A stretch of DNA of 64,000 nt from an uncultured Opitutaceae bacterium (GCA_903919205.1 CAIXHE010000149.1:22201-86200); one strand, 5' to 3'; shown: positions 21,335 through 31,432, counted from the first letter of the stretch. Program-made: numbers and translations. The notes: a model not told the origin generated them from the sequence alone.

Positions 21335-22254
21335 GCGGCGGCCCCCTTCGCGTCCTGCCGGTGGGTCCGGGCGAGCGTCAGGAAAATCTCTCGCAGGGTC
21401 ATCGGGTGCGCCACCACCGAGGACCCGGGGAAATGCCTGCGGTACAGGCCCTCGGACTCCCGGGCGCTGAACGCGCTGTCGACAAGGGTTACCCTGCGCG
21501 CAGATCTCTGCATCTCGAGCCAGCCTGCGGGCATCGGCACGCCCGGGGCGGTCTCGCGGGCATCAGGCTCAAGGTCGATCTCCACCCGGCGGAAGCGGGC
21601 CTGGAGCGCCTCAGCCGGCTCGCTGAGCGCGAGGCGCCCTGAGTCTAGCAGGGCCACGTGGTCGGTCATGCGCTCGACCTCCTCGATGTCATGCGAGGAG
21701 ATGAGCACGGTCCATTCGCCCGCGGCTGAAACCTCGATCAGGCTCCTCACGAGCTCGTCGCGAACGAGAGGGTCGAGTCCGCTGAAGGGCTCGTCCATTG
21801 CGAGGAGGGTCGGCCGGTACGCGAGGGAGGAGAGGAGCGCCGCCTTCATCAGCATGCCGCGCGAGAGGTGGCTTAGCCTCCGCTCCCCGGGCAGCGAGAA
21901 CTGCGCCAGCAGCTGGCGCTCGAGCGCGCGGTCCCAGGTCGGATAGAACGGCCTGCAGTAGTCCAGCAGCTGGCGGACGGTCATCCACATCGGGAGCTTC
22001 TGGTTCTCGGAGACGTAGCCGATCCGCGCGAACTCGGCGGGCCCGAGCTTGCGCGAGTCGACCCCGAGCACCCGGGCGGAGCCGGACGTGGGCCGCAGCA
22101 GGTTCATGAGCAGCTTGAGCGTCGTGGACTTGCCGGCGCCGTTCGGACCGAGCAGCGCGCACACGCTTCCTTCCGGGACGGCGAGGTCGAGCCCCTGCAC
22201 CGCCTCGTTGCGTCCGAACCTCCGCGTCAGCCCGTGGGTTTCTATGATGTTCAT
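21331..22254 (-). CDS. ABC transporter ATP-binding protein
   Basis: Walker A 'LLGPNGAGKSTTLKLLMNLL', degenerate signature 'LSRGMLMKAAL', Walker B 'LLAMDEPFSGLDPLVRDELV'. Confidence 0.93.
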   Translation of the reverse strand: MNIIETHGLTRRFGRNEAVQGLDLAVPEGSVCALLGPNGAGKSTTLKLLMNLLRPTSGSARVLGVDSRKLGPAEFARIGYVSENQKLPMWMTVRQLLDYCRPFYPTWDRALERQLLAQFSLPGERRLSHLSRGMLMKAALLSSLAYRPTLLAMDEPFSGLDPLVRDELVRSLIEVSAAGEWTVLISSHDIEEVERMTDHVALLDSGRLALSEPAEALQARFRRVEIDLEPDARETAPGVPMPAGWLEMQRSARRVTLVDSAFSARESEGLYRRHFPGSSVVAHPMTLREIFLTLARTHRQDAKGAAA

Positions 22255-22655
22255 GGGTTTTGGTGTCCTTTCCTTCCCTCTCCGAGCCGGCGCCACTGGG
22301 CGGCCAGCCCCGATTGCACGTCGTCCAGCGAAAGTCCCAGCTTCTTGGCCTCAACCACCACGCGCTCGAGCTCGCCTCCCAGGAGCGCCGCGCGCTCCCG
22401 CGGGTCGGCCGCGGACGGGCCGGCCACGATGCTGCCCACGGCCGGCGTCGTCAGGAGCACCCCCTCGGCGACCAGGGCCGCGATCACCTTGTGCGCGGTG
22501 TTCGGGTTGATCCGCAGCTCCTGGCTGAGGACGCGAACCGACGGGAACTTGTCCCCCGCTCGCATCTGCCCCGCGACCACCGAGCGTTTCACCGCAAACT
22601 GGATCTGCTCGGAGACGGGCAGGCCCGGCTTGAGATCGATCGAGAAGGGGAGCAT
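22251..22655 (-). CDS. GntR-family transcriptional regulator (YtrA-like)
   Basis: 'PVSEQIQFAVKRSVVAGQMRAGDKFPSVRVLSQELRINPNTAHKVIAALVAEGVLLTTPAVGSIV'. Confidence 0.9.
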   Translation of the reverse strand: MLPFSIDLKPGLPVSEQIQFAVKRSVVAGQMRAGDKFPSVRVLSQELRINPNTAHKVIAALVAEGVLLTTPAVGSIVAGPSAADPRERAALLGGELERVVVEAKKLGLSLDDVQSGLAAQWRRLGEGRKGHQNP

Positions 22656-22656
22656 T

Positions 22657-22679
22657 CTGTACTATTACAACTAGGACAG
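22657..22679. promoter_or_regulatory. Imperfect palindrome CTGTaCTA-N7-TAGgACAG, candidate GntR operator
   Basis: Lies 1 bp upstream of the GntR start codon; arms match at 7 of 8 positions. Confidence 0.45.
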
Positions 22680-22788
22680 ATGGGACGGCAAGAAAAAACA
22701 GATTCCCGCTGGCCCCGGGGCGGGCGTCGCTCGTAGTAGAGGCGATGCGACCAGCCGGACCCCCTGCCACCCTCCCTTCGCAACAGCC

Positions 22789-23916
22789 ATGGTCCGCCTA
22801 ATTCTCCTCACGGTGGCACTCGCCTCGGCGTGCCTGGGCCTGCTGACGGTCGTGCGGATTCCCGACTGGCTGGACTGGAGGTTCACGGTCCTCGCCTGCA
22901 GCTTCGGCTACGCGCTCGCCGCCGTCCCGCTCGCCGCGGGCCTCGTCTCGGCGTGGCTCCCGGGCGCACGCACGCCGCTCGGCTGGGGCACCGCCGCGGT
23001 GTCGGCGGCAGCGTGCATCCTCCTCTTCCAGCCATGCCTCCAGGCCTGGTGGATCGGCCGCGACTTGCCCGCGCGGCTGGCGCGCGAGCTGGGCCCGTTT
23101 GAGGTTCCTTCGTCCCCCTTTTCCTTCATGCGGCTCCTTCGGCGGTGGCCCGAGGCCGCGCCCCACCGCACGGTGACCTACTCGGGAACCCAGCAGCTCG
23201 ACTTCTACCCGGCGATCGGCCGCCCGAAGGCGCCGTGCGTCCTCGTCGTGCACGGGGGCGGTTGGAATGACGGGGACCGGGGCCAGATATCCCAGTTCAA
23301 CGACGCGCTTGCGCGCGGCGGCTATGCGGTCGCGGACCTGTCCTACCGCCTCGCGCCGGCGGCGGTGTGGCCCGCCCAGCGCGAGGACGTGGCCGCCGCC
23401 GTCGCCTTCGTGAAGGCGCACGCCCGGGAATGGGGCGTCGATCCAGGCCGGCTCATCCTGCTCGGCCGCTCGGCGGGCGGCCAGATCGCCGAGGCCAGCG
23501 CCTACAGCCTCCGCGACCCCGCGATCCGAGGCGTGATCGGCCTGTACGCCCCCGCCGACATGCACTTCGCATGGGAGTGGAGCCGGCCCGACGACGCGCT
23601 CGATTCACCCAAGCTGCTGCGAGAGTTCCTGGGCGGCACGCCGCAGACGGCGCGGGCCGCCTATGACAGCGCGAGCGCGATCCTGCAGGTCGCTCCGGAC
23701 TCGCCACCGACCCTGCTCGTCCACGGCACGATCGACACCCTGGTGTGGGTCCGCCAGAGCCGCCGGCTGGCCGACGCGCTTGCCGCGAAGCGGGTGCGCC
23801 ACGCCCTGGTGGAGCTGCCCTGGGCCACCCATGCTCTCGAGTTCAACCCCGATTCCCCCTCGGGCCAGCTGTGCGCCTACTCGGTGGACGCCTTCCTCTC
23901 GGCGGTCTGCCGCTAA
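22789..23916 (+). CDS. Alpha/beta hydrolase (esterase/lipase, HSL-like) with N-terminal TM region
   Basis: 'LVVHGGGWNDGDRGQ' oxyanion motif, 'LLGRSAGGQIAEA' nucleophile elbow, C-terminal His 'PWATHALEF'. Confidence 0.88.
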   Translation: MVRLILLTVALASACLGLLTVVRIPDWLDWRFTVLACSFGYALAAVPLAAGLVSAWLPGARTPLGWGTAAVSAAACILLFQPCLQAWWIGRDLPARLARELGPFEVPSSPFSFMRLLRRWPEAAPHRTVTYSGTQQLDFYPAIGRPKAPCVLVVHGGGWNDGDRGQISQFNDALARGGYAVADLSYRLAPAAVWPAQREDVAAAVAFVKAHAREWGVDPGRLILLGRSAGGQIAEASAYSLRDPAIRGVIGLYAPADMHFAWEWSRPDDALDSPKLLREFLGGTPQTARAAYDSASAILQVAPDSPPTLLVHGTIDTLVWVRQSRRLADALAAKRVRHALVELPWATHALEFNPDSPSGQLCAYSVDAFLSAVCR

Positions 23917-23974
23917 GCGCCCGGTTGCACTTTGCGGGGGGACGTGCTCGTCTAGGCGGGCGGAGCCGCAGGCC

Positions 23975-24511
23975 ATGGACGACGAGAAACCCTCCACGAA
24001 GCAGTTTGTCCTGAAGCAGAAGGACATCATCCCGATCGACCAGCCGGCGCGTCCCGGCGACGGGACGGCGCTCAGCGTGCAGCTGATCCACAAGATGAAC
24101 CAGGTCGCCGAGGAGAAGGGCAGGCGGGCCCTCAAGGAGCACGAGGACCTCCGCAAGGCCCCCCCGATCGTCTCCAGCGTCACCCCCCACGTCCTGAAGA
24201 CAAAGGACATCGACCCCATCGACAAGGCGGCCCAAGCCGGGGACGAGGAGGCGATCCTGGTCCCGGACCTGCTGCTCGAGAACCGCGTGGCCGAGGAGGA
24301 ATCCGGCTACGGCGCCGTCAAGCCCCGCAAGCGGCGGGTCTCCCGAAGGAACCGGGACTTCTTCTTGATCCTCGTGCCGGTCGACGCGGCGATCATCGCG
24401 TTCATGATCAAGTATTTTACGGTGGTCATCTTCGCCTTCGGCCTGGGTGCCCTCGCGCTCATCACGTCGATGATGACGTGGATCATGTTCATGGTGATGG
24501 ATGACTACTGA
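23975..24511 (+). CDS. Membrane protein with two ~35-aa repeats and C-terminal TM helices
   Basis: 'FVLKQKDIIPIDQPARPGDGTALSVQLIHKMNQVAEEKG' and 'HVLKTKDIDPIDKAAQAGDEEAILVPDLLLENRVAEEES'. Confidence 0.6.
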   Translation: MDDEKPSTKQFVLKQKDIIPIDQPARPGDGTALSVQLIHKMNQVAEEKGRRALKEHEDLRKAPPIVSSVTPHVLKTKDIDPIDKAAQAGDEEAILVPDLLLENRVAEEESGYGAVKPRKRRVSRRNRDFFLILVPVDAAIIAFMIKYFTVVIFAFGLGALALITSMMTWIMFMVMDDY

Positions 24512-25451
24512 ACCCGCCGCCACCGGCCCACGGTGCCGGGGCTGCGGCGCCGCAGGCGCCCGCCTGCGCGGCACGAAGCACAGCGCCTTCCTCGGCCGCG
24601 ACTTCGAGTACTGGGACTGCGCGGCGTGCGGCATGATGTTCGTCGAGCCCTTCGCGGGGTACCAGGTCTACGACGATGCCTACTACCAGGGGCGCGGAGC
24701 GGACCCCTACGTCGACTACGAGACCGAGTACCGCGATTACCGCTCCACCGACCGGATCGAGGAGCTGCGCGACCTCTGGAGGGTGGCCTCGGGGTTCGTC
24801 GGGCGCTCGCTCGAGCCGGGCCCCGTCGAGTGGCTCGACTTTGGGTGCGGGGCAGGGGGACTCCTGCAGTTCCTCTCGGCGCAGCGGGAGATCCGCTCCG
24901 GCGACAGGTCGTGGCCGCTGCGCCTGAGTGGGCACGACATCGGCACCTACGCCGACCGCCTTCGGCGCGACGGCTTCGAGATCCTTTCGCTCGACGCCCT
25001 GCATTCCCAGCCCGATGGGCGGTACGACGTCATCAGCCTGATCGAGGTGATCGAGCACATCGAGTACCCTGACGAGGTGTTTCGCCTGGTCGCTCGGCTG
25101 CTCAAGCCCGGCGGCCTCCTGCTCCTGACAACCGGCAACGTCGCGAGCCCGGCCTTCCGCGTCCAGGGCCTGGGATACGGCTACTGCATGCCCGAGGTCC
25201 ACGTGAGCTATTTCACCCCGCGCGCCCTCGGCGTCGCCTACGCCCGACACGGGCTTGTCCCGGTCTGCTTCCGCTACGACGGCACCGTGCGCTTCAAGGT
25301 GATCAAGACGCTGCGCACCCCCGGCCGCCAGCGCCTCGCGCGCCTGGCGCTGCGGTTCCCGCCCGTCGTCTGGATGATCGACTTCCTGTTCGGCACCTCG
25401 CGCATGCCCTGCGCGACGAAGCCGCGCGCGGCCCGCGTCGCGCGAACGTAA
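24501..25451 (+). CDS. Class I SAM-dependent methyltransferase with N-terminal zinc-binding motif
   Basis: N-terminal CxxC pairs (CRGCG, CAACG); 'EWLDFGCGAGGLLQFLS'; 'YDVISLIEVIEHIEYPDEVFRLVARLLKPGGLLLLTTGN'. Confidence 0.88.
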   Translation: MTTEPAATGPRCRGCGAAGARLRGTKHSAFLGRDFEYWDCAACGMMFVEPFAGYQVYDDAYYQGRGADPYVDYETEYRDYRSTDRIEELRDLWRVASGFVGRSLEPGPVEWLDFGCGAGGLLQFLSAQREIRSGDRSWPLRLSGHDIGTYADRLRRDGFEILSLDALHSQPDGRYDVISLIEVIEHIEYPDEVFRLVARLLKPGGLLLLTTGNVASPAFRVQGLGYGYCMPEVHVSYFTPRALGVAYARHGLVPVCFRYDGTVRFKVIKTLRTPGRQRLARLALRFPPVVWMIDFLFGTSRMPCATKPRAARVART

Positions 25452-25516
25452 CCGGGTCCCGGACGACCCTCTGAAATCCGACTGGAATCAGGGCGACGGC
25501 GTGCAATAGTGGAGGG

Positions 25517-26911
25517 ATGCAGGCTCGTTTTCTCCTGGCCCGATTCCTCGTGTGCGCCGCCCTCGCTGCCGGGGCTCTTTGCCGGGGAGCCGACGCGCCC
25601 ACGGCGCCGATCGACGCCATCGCGGCCCGGCTGCCCGCCCCGGTGGCCGACGCCGCCCGCCGCTGGCTCAAGTCCGACGCGAAGTCGCTCAAGGCCGCGC
25701 TCGCCTTGTCCCCCGAGTCCCTCGAGCAGCAGGTCATGGTCGACCTTTCTAGCGAGCCCCGTGCCGCGGCCTTCGTGCTCGATCGCATGGGCGCCGAGCC
25801 CGCGGAAACGGTCCGCCTTATCCTCAAGACGATGGCCTCGGACGACTTCTGGGTGGACCAGCCCGGCGTGTCGCCGCGCCTGGACGCGCTCGCCCGCTCG
25901 ACGACGGACAACGACCTGATGCTCGCCTACCTGGACGCCGAGCGGCGGCTGGACGACAAGCGCCTCCACGCGGTGCTCACCGGGCGGATCGCGCAGGCCC
26001 GCAAGGCCGGCGAGACCAAGGCCCTCGGCGCGCTGGCCGAGGCCGACGAGCGGTGGACGATGCTCGAGCGGGGCGCCGCCTTGCCCGGCTACATGCGGCG
26101 GGTGCCCGCCGTCTTTTCCCTGAAGCCCTCCGACCAGCCGATCTATGTCGTCGGGGTGGGCGACTTCGGGACGGGCACCCAGGGTCAGCGGGACGTCGCC
26201 GCCGCCATGGTGCGCATGGGCAAGGCCGAACCCTTCGACTTCGGCATCACCTTCGGCGACAATTTCTACCAGACGGGCATGGCGAGCACCGACGACCCGC
26301 GCTGGCGCGACTGGTGGGAGGCGCTTTACTCGCCGCTCGGCGTCACCTTCTACCCCTCCCTCGGCAACCACGAATGGTACTCCGACGACGGAGCGGTGGC
26401 GGAACTCGCCTACCGCAGCCCCACCTGGCGCTTCCCCGCGCCGTACTACACCTACACGGCGGGCCCCGTGCAGTTCTTCGTCGTGGACACCACCGTGATC
26501 TCCGAGGCGCAGGTGCTCTGGCTCGACGGTGCGATCGCGGCGAGCACGAGCCGCTGGAAGGTGGTCTACGGCCACCATCCCATCTTCGCCCCGGAGAAGG
26601 ACGGAAAGTCGGGCCGCTACCTGGCCTACACGCAGGCCCGCCTCTGGCCGGTCATCCGCGGACGGGTCGACGCCTACCTCTACGGCCACCAGCACGCGAT
26701 GGCTCACATGGAGCCGAAGGAGGGCGTCCACTTCTTCATGAGCGGCGGGGGAGGGGCCCCCCTCGGCAAGGTGGCCAAGAACGCGCCCGGCGCCCGCTTT
26801 GCCGAGTCCGCGTTCGGTTTCCTCACGCTCAGGGCCACGGCCTCCGCGCTGACGATCACCCTCTACGACACCGACGGGAAGCCCTCCGACTCCGAGGTGG
26901 TGTCCAAGTGA
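25517..26911 (+). CDS. Secreted metallophosphoesterase (purple acid phosphatase-like)
   Basis: Signal peptide; 'VGVGDFGTG', 'FGDNFYQTG', 'LGNHEW', 'VVYGHHPIF', 'YGHQHAM'. Confidence 0.92.
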   Translation: MQARFLLARFLVCAALAAGALCRGADAPTAPIDAIAARLPAPVADAARRWLKSDAKSLKAALALSPESLEQQVMVDLSSEPRAAAFVLDRMGAEPAETVRLILKTMASDDFWVDQPGVSPRLDALARSTTDNDLMLAYLDAERRLDDKRLHAVLTGRIAQARKAGETKALGALAEADERWTMLERGAALPGYMRRVPAVFSLKPSDQPIYVVGVGDFGTGTQGQRDVAAAMVRMGKAEPFDFGITFGDNFYQTGMASTDDPRWRDWWEALYSPLGVTFYPSLGNHEWYSDDGAVAELAYRSPTWRFPAPYYTYTAGPVQFFVVDTTVISEAQVLWLDGAIAASTSRWKVVYGHHPIFAPEKDGKSGRYLAYTQARLWPVIRGRVDAYLYGHQHAMAHMEPKEGVHFFMSGGGGAPLGKVAKNAPGARFAESAFGFLTLRATASALTITLYDTDGKPSDSEVVSK

Positions 26912-26921
26912 CCCCGGCCCC

Positions 26922-27368
26922 TTAGTGGGGGCCCTCGGGGCTCGTGCCGTCGAGCACGACCTTCCACTGTCCCAACGTGCGCCTCCACACGATCACGTAG
27001 TAGCCCGTGCGGACCCAGGGCCTGATCCTCGGCTTCGGGTTGGGAACGGTGAGCGTGTAGCGACCCCACGTGTAGCCGAGGTCGCCCGAGTCGCTCACGT
27101 CGGCGAAGGAGGGCTCCCACGTGAGCGAGACCGTGTCGGGAAGCTCCATGAAGACGTTTCGGACACCCTCGGCCCCCAGACTGGCGTTGCCCAGAAGCTT
27201 CGCGTCGCGGGCGATCACCGAGAGGAACGCGGCCTTGGGTCCCCCCTTCACCGAGAGCGCGTTGAAGGCCTTGTCGGCCGCGACGAGCTCGTTTTTCCAC
27301 CGCTCCTTCGGCGAACTCCAGCATCCGGCCAGGAGCGCTACGCCGACGCAGGCAGCGAGGATTCTCAT
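26922..27368 (-). CDS. Lipoprotein with SnoaL/DUF4440-like fold
   Basis: Lipobox 'ACVGVALLAGC'; 'AADKAFNALSVKGGPKAAFLSVIARDAKLLGN...YTWGRYTLTVPNP....GYYVIVWRRTLGQWKVVLDGTSP'. Confidence 0.7.
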   Translation of the reverse strand: MRILAACVGVALLAGCWSSPKERWKNELVAADKAFNALSVKGGPKAAFLSVIARDAKLLGNASLGAEGVRNVFMELPDTVSLTWEPSFADVSDSGDLGYTWGRYTLTVPNPKPRIRPWVRTGYYVIVWRRTLGQWKVVLDGTSPEGPH

Positions 27369-28022
27369 ATTCACGGGGGGCAGCGAGGGTCTGAGGGTGA
27401 ACGCCGCGTGCTTGTTTCGCAAATACTAAGTACCCGGTGACTCGCGCTCGGTGCCGAAAGGAGCCTGTGAAATAGGGCAAATGATATGTATCATAAGCTA
27501 TTATTCAATAATGGGATATATAATAATACAAATGAGTGGCGAAAAGAATTGATCGCCGACCGGGCCCCGAAGCGGATTCAGGATCTGAGCTCCGCCGCTG
27601 AGGGAGCTGTTGAATCCACGACGTCAGGATCAAACTCATATGAGCGCTCTCGAGAAAAAGACGCCGGTAAAGGCCGCAGCCTGAGCAGGGCGGCTTGGAC
27701 CTGGCCAAGTCCGAAGAGGCACATCGCGATTGCCAGGCCGGCCTCGGGGTCTTCCTCCCCCGGGCCGAGCGCGCGGTGCAGCATCGGCGGGGCCGCTGCG
27801 AAGGCGCCCCCTCGGGCGGGGCCGGGGGCCCTCGTGCGAAGGGCGCGGGCCCTACACAGGGAGGCTGTGGGGCGCGGGTACGTGGGCTTCAAGGGGGAGG
27901 GGACGGGCAATCGCAGGGCCTTCGGCGGTGAAGGCTAGCCGGAGCCGGAGCGCCAGTCCCGTCGTCCCCGGCCGGGGCGTGCGCGCTTGCCCTCCGCCGG
28001 GGCCCGCGCTTCTCTCGGGAGC

Positions 28023-30371
28023 ATGAAGTCGACCCGCTCGCTCGGTCTTGCCCTGCTTGCCGTTTGCCTCGCGGCTCCCGCGAAACCCGAGACCGCCGGA
28101 CTCATGGGGTACAAGGAGGCCTCCGCGGCCGAGGAGCTCGCCCGGGAGCGCGCCTTTGACGCCGCGGTCGACCCGGCGGACCTGCGGTCGTGGCTCGAGC
28201 AGCTCTCCTCGGAGCCGAACCAGGTCGGGTCCCCCCACGACAAGGCGAACGCCGAGTTCATGCAGGCGAAGTTCAGGGAGTGGGGCTGGGACGCCCGGAT
28301 CGAGACGTTCTCGGTGCTCTACCCGACGCCTAGGACCGTATCGCTCGAGCTGGTCGCCCCGACGTCCTACAAGGCCCAGCTGTTCGAGCCCCCGGTCGAC
28401 GGCGACCGCACGTCGGGGGAAAAGGGAGGGCTGCCGCCCTACAACATCTACTGCGCGGACGGTGACGTGACGGCCGACCTGGTGTACCTGAACTACGGCA
28501 TGCCCGAGGACTATCTGGAACTCGAGCGCCACGGCATCGACGTGAAGGGAAAGATCGTGATCGCCCGCTACGGCCACGGTTGGCGCGGGCTCAAGGGCAA
28601 GCTCGCCCAGGAGCACGGCGCCCTCGGCTGCATCATCTACTCCGATCCCCACGAGGACGGCTACGGTGCGGGCGATGTCTATCCCAAGGGCGGCTACCGG
28701 CCCGAGGCCGGCGTGCAGCGCGGCTCGGTGGCCGACATCACCCTCTACAACGGCGACCCGTTGACGCCGGGTGTCGGCTCGACGCCGGACGCCAAGCGCC
28801 TGGACATCAAGGACGCCCAGACCCTCCTGAAGATCCCGGTCCTGCCGATCTCCTATGGCGACGCGAAGCCGCTCCTCTCCGCCCTTGGCGGACCCGTCGC
28901 CCCCTCCGGGTGGCGGGGCTCGCTGCCCTTCACGTATCACCTCGGGCCGGGGCCCGCGAAGGTCCACCTGACCGTGCTCTCCGACTGGGGCCAGAAGCCC
29001 GTCTACGACGTGATCGCGGTGCTGAAGGGATCGCAATACCCAGACCAGTGGATCCTGCGGGGCAACCACCACGACGGGTGGGTGTTTGGCGCCTGGGACC
29101 CGCTCGCCGGCAATGTCGCCCTGATGGCCGAGGTGAAGGCGATCGGCGCGGTCGCGAAGTCGGGCTGGCGGCCCAAGCGCACGCTCGTCTACGCGAGCTG
29201 GGACGGCGAGGAGGCCGGCCTCCTCGGCTCGACCGAGTGGGCCGAGACCCACGCCGCCGAGCTCCAGAAAAAGGCGGTCCTCTACGTGAACTCCGACACC
29301 AACGCCCGCGGGCTGTTGTTTGCCGACGGCAGCCAGGCCTTCCAGCACTTCACGAGCGAGGTCGCCGGCTCCGTCCTCGACCCCGAGACCGGCGCCAGCG
29401 TGCTTGACCGCAAGCGCGCCCATGCGAAGGTGTCGGCCTTCGAGAAGCCGCCCTCCGACGGCGAGGCCAGGCTCGAGCTCAAGGCCGCCGAGGAACGCTC
29501 GGACCTGCCGCTCGGGGCCATGGGCTCGGGCTCGGACTACTCGACCTTCATCCAGCACCTGGGGATCTCAGCCCTGAACATCGGCTACGGCGGCGAGGAC
29601 GAGGACAGCGGCATCTACCACTCCACCTACGACTCGTTCGACCACTTCATCCGCTTCGGCGACCCCAAGATGGCGTACGGCGTCGCCCTGGCCGAGACCT
29701 GCGGCAGGCTCACGCTGCGCGCCGCCGATGCCGACGTGCTGCCCATGCGCTTTGCCGACCTGGCCGACGCGGCCGGGCGCTACGTGAAGGAGGTCGAGAA
29801 GCTCCTCGCGTCCGAGCGCGAACGGGCCGCCAAGCTGAGCGCGCTCCTCGGCGACGGCTCGTTCAAGCTGACGGCGGACCCGACGGAGACCTACCTGCCG
29901 CCGCGCGCCCCGGGCGAAGTCCCCAGCCTGGATTTCTCCCCGCTCGAGGCCGCCTCGGGGCGCCTCGGGCGAAGCGCCAGGGCCTACGACGAGGCCTTCG
30001 AGCGCGCCGCCGGCCTCGGCTTCCGCCTCGGCGAGGCGCAGCTCGCCGAGGTGAACGGCCTCCTGCAGGGCGTCGAGCAGACGCTGCTCAGCGCGAAGGG
30101 CCTGCCCGGGCGCCCGTGGTACCAGCACATGCTCTACGCCCCGGGCCTTTACACCGGCTACGGCGCCAAGACGCTCCCCGCCGTGCGCGAGGCGATCGAG
30201 GAGCACCACTGGTCCGACGCCCGGGAATTCATCCCGGTGGTGGCCGGCGTCCTCGAGGCCGCCGCCGCCCGGCTCGACCTGGCCACCCAGGCGCTCGCCC
30301 CGAGGCTTGGCAAGCAGCCTGCTAGCGCCCGGGGGTCCGCCCCCACTCCCACCCCCCCGCCCGACAGCTGA
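28023..30371 (+). CDS. M28-family zinc peptidase (glutamate carboxypeptidase II / NAALADase-like)
   Basis: 'WILRGNHHDGWVFGAWDPLAGNVALMAEVKAIG', 'TLVYASWDGEEAGLLGSTEWAE', PA domain, C-terminal TfR-like dimerisation region. Confidence 0.92.
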   Translation: MKSTRSLGLALLAVCLAAPAKPETAGLMGYKEASAAEELARERAFDAAVDPADLRSWLEQLSSEPNQVGSPHDKANAEFMQAKFREWGWDARIETFSVLYPTPRTVSLELVAPTSYKAQLFEPPVDGDRTSGEKGGLPPYNIYCADGDVTADLVYLNYGMPEDYLELERHGIDVKGKIVIARYGHGWRGLKGKLAQEHGALGCIIYSDPHEDGYGAGDVYPKGGYRPEAGVQRGSVADITLYNGDPLTPGVGSTPDAKRLDIKDAQTLLKIPVLPISYGDAKPLLSALGGPVAPSGWRGSLPFTYHLGPGPAKVHLTVLSDWGQKPVYDVIAVLKGSQYPDQWILRGNHHDGWVFGAWDPLAGNVALMAEVKAIGAVAKSGWRPKRTLVYASWDGEEAGLLGSTEWAETHAAELQKKAVLYVNSDTNARGLLFADGSQAFQHFTSEVAGSVLDPETGASVLDRKRAHAKVSAFEKPPSDGEARLELKAAEERSDLPLGAMGSGSDYSTFIQHLGISALNIGYGGEDEDSGIYHSTYDSFDHFIRFGDPKMAYGVALAETCGRLTLRAADADVLPMRFADLADAAGRYVKEVEKLLASERERAAKLSALLGDGSFKLTADPTETYLPPRAPGEVPSLDFSPLEAASGRLGRSARAYDEAFERAAGLGFRLGEAQLAEVNGLLQGVEQTLLSAKGLPGRPWYQHMLYAPGLYTGYGAKTLPAVREAIEEHHWSDAREFIPVVAGVLEAAAARLDLATQALAPRLGKQPASARGSAPTPTPPPDS

Positions 30372-30376
30372 CTCCC

Positions 30377-31432
30377 ATGATGCACCTCCGCCCCGTTCTC
30401 GCCGTCGCCCTCGCCCTCAGCGCAGCCTGCCTTGCCAAGGCGGACCCGATCCCGGTGAAGGTGGCCGTCGTGGTCACGTTCGAGGACGGCGCCGACCGCG
30501 GGGACCGCCCCGGCGAGTTCCAGTACTGGGTCGAGCGGGAGAACTGGACCCAGTCGATCCGGGTCCCGGGCCTGGACCACCCCGTCCTTACGGACGGCAA
30601 GGGCACGATCGGGGTCGTGAGCGGCACCACGGTGCGCGCGTCGAACCAGATCATGGCGCTGGTCCTCTCGGGGCAGTTCGACTTCTCGCACACATATTGG
30701 CTCGTGAACGGCATCGCGGGCGTCGACCCGCACGCGGCCTCCATCGGCAGCGCCGCCTGGTCCCATTACGTGGTGGACGGCGACATCGCCTACGAGATCG
30801 ACGCGCGGGAGTCGCCGGCCTCATGGCCCTACGCGATCATCCCGGTCGGCTCCAAGCTCCCGAACCAGAAGGCGGTGAACGAGGGGTGGGAGCCCCGCAC
30901 CATGGCCTTTGAGCTCAACCGGGGCCTGGTCGACTGGGCCTTCGCCCTCACCAAGGACACCCAGATCCCGGACACCCCGGCGATGGCGGCCTACCGGGCG
31001 ACCTATGCGGGCTTCCCGAACGCACAGAAGCCCCCCTTTGTCCTCTGCGGCGAGAGCTTCGGCTCCTGCCGGTACTGGCACGGCGCCTCCCTCACTCACT
31101 GGGCCTCCGACTGGACGCGCCTGTGGACCGACGGCAAGGGCGTGTTCGCGATGTCGGACATGGAGGACCAGGGCCTCGCGGAGGCCTTCACGCGCCTCTC
31201 CGGGATGGGCCGGCTCGACTTCCAGCGGGTCCTGTTCCTGCGCACCGGCAGCAACTACTGCATGCAGGCGCCCGCCCAGGACGTGAACAAGAGCCTCCAC
31301 GCCGAGTACGCGGGCTACCTGCCGTCACTCGAGGCCGCCTACCGCGTGGGCAGCCGGGTGACCCACGAGCTTGCGGCGCACTGGGAGACCTACCGCGCCT
31401 CCGTGCCTGCGCCGGCGGGACCCTCTGGATGA
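30377..31432 (+). CDS. Purine nucleoside permease (NUP) family protein
   Basis: 'VKVAVVVTFEDGADRGDRPGEFQYWVERE' and 'VLTDGKGTIGVVSGTTVRASNQIMALVLSGQFDFSHTYWLVNGIAGVDP' typical of NUP family. Confidence 0.85.
   Translation: MMHLRPVLAVALALSAACLAKADPIPVKVAVVVTFEDGADRGDRPGEFQYWVERENWTQSIRVPGLDHPVLTDGKGTIGVVSGTTVRASNQIMALVLSGQFDFSHTYWLVNGIAGVDPHAASIGSAAWSHYVVDGDIAYEIDARESPASWPYAIIPVGSKLPNQKAVNEGWEPRTMAFELNRGLVDWAFALTKDTQIPDTPAMAAYRATYAGFPNAQKPPFVLCGESFGSCRYWHGASLTHWASDWTRLWTDGKGVFAMSDMEDQGLAEAFTRLSGMGRLDFQRVLFLRTGSNYCMQAPAQDVNKSLHAEYAGYLPSLEAAYRVGSRVTHELAAHWETYRASVPAPAGPSG

Noticed and set aside
27486-27938. 150-aa ORF starting in the AT-rich island
   Set aside because: Product changes composition sharply and shows no domain; no supporting ribosome-binding or homology signal visible.
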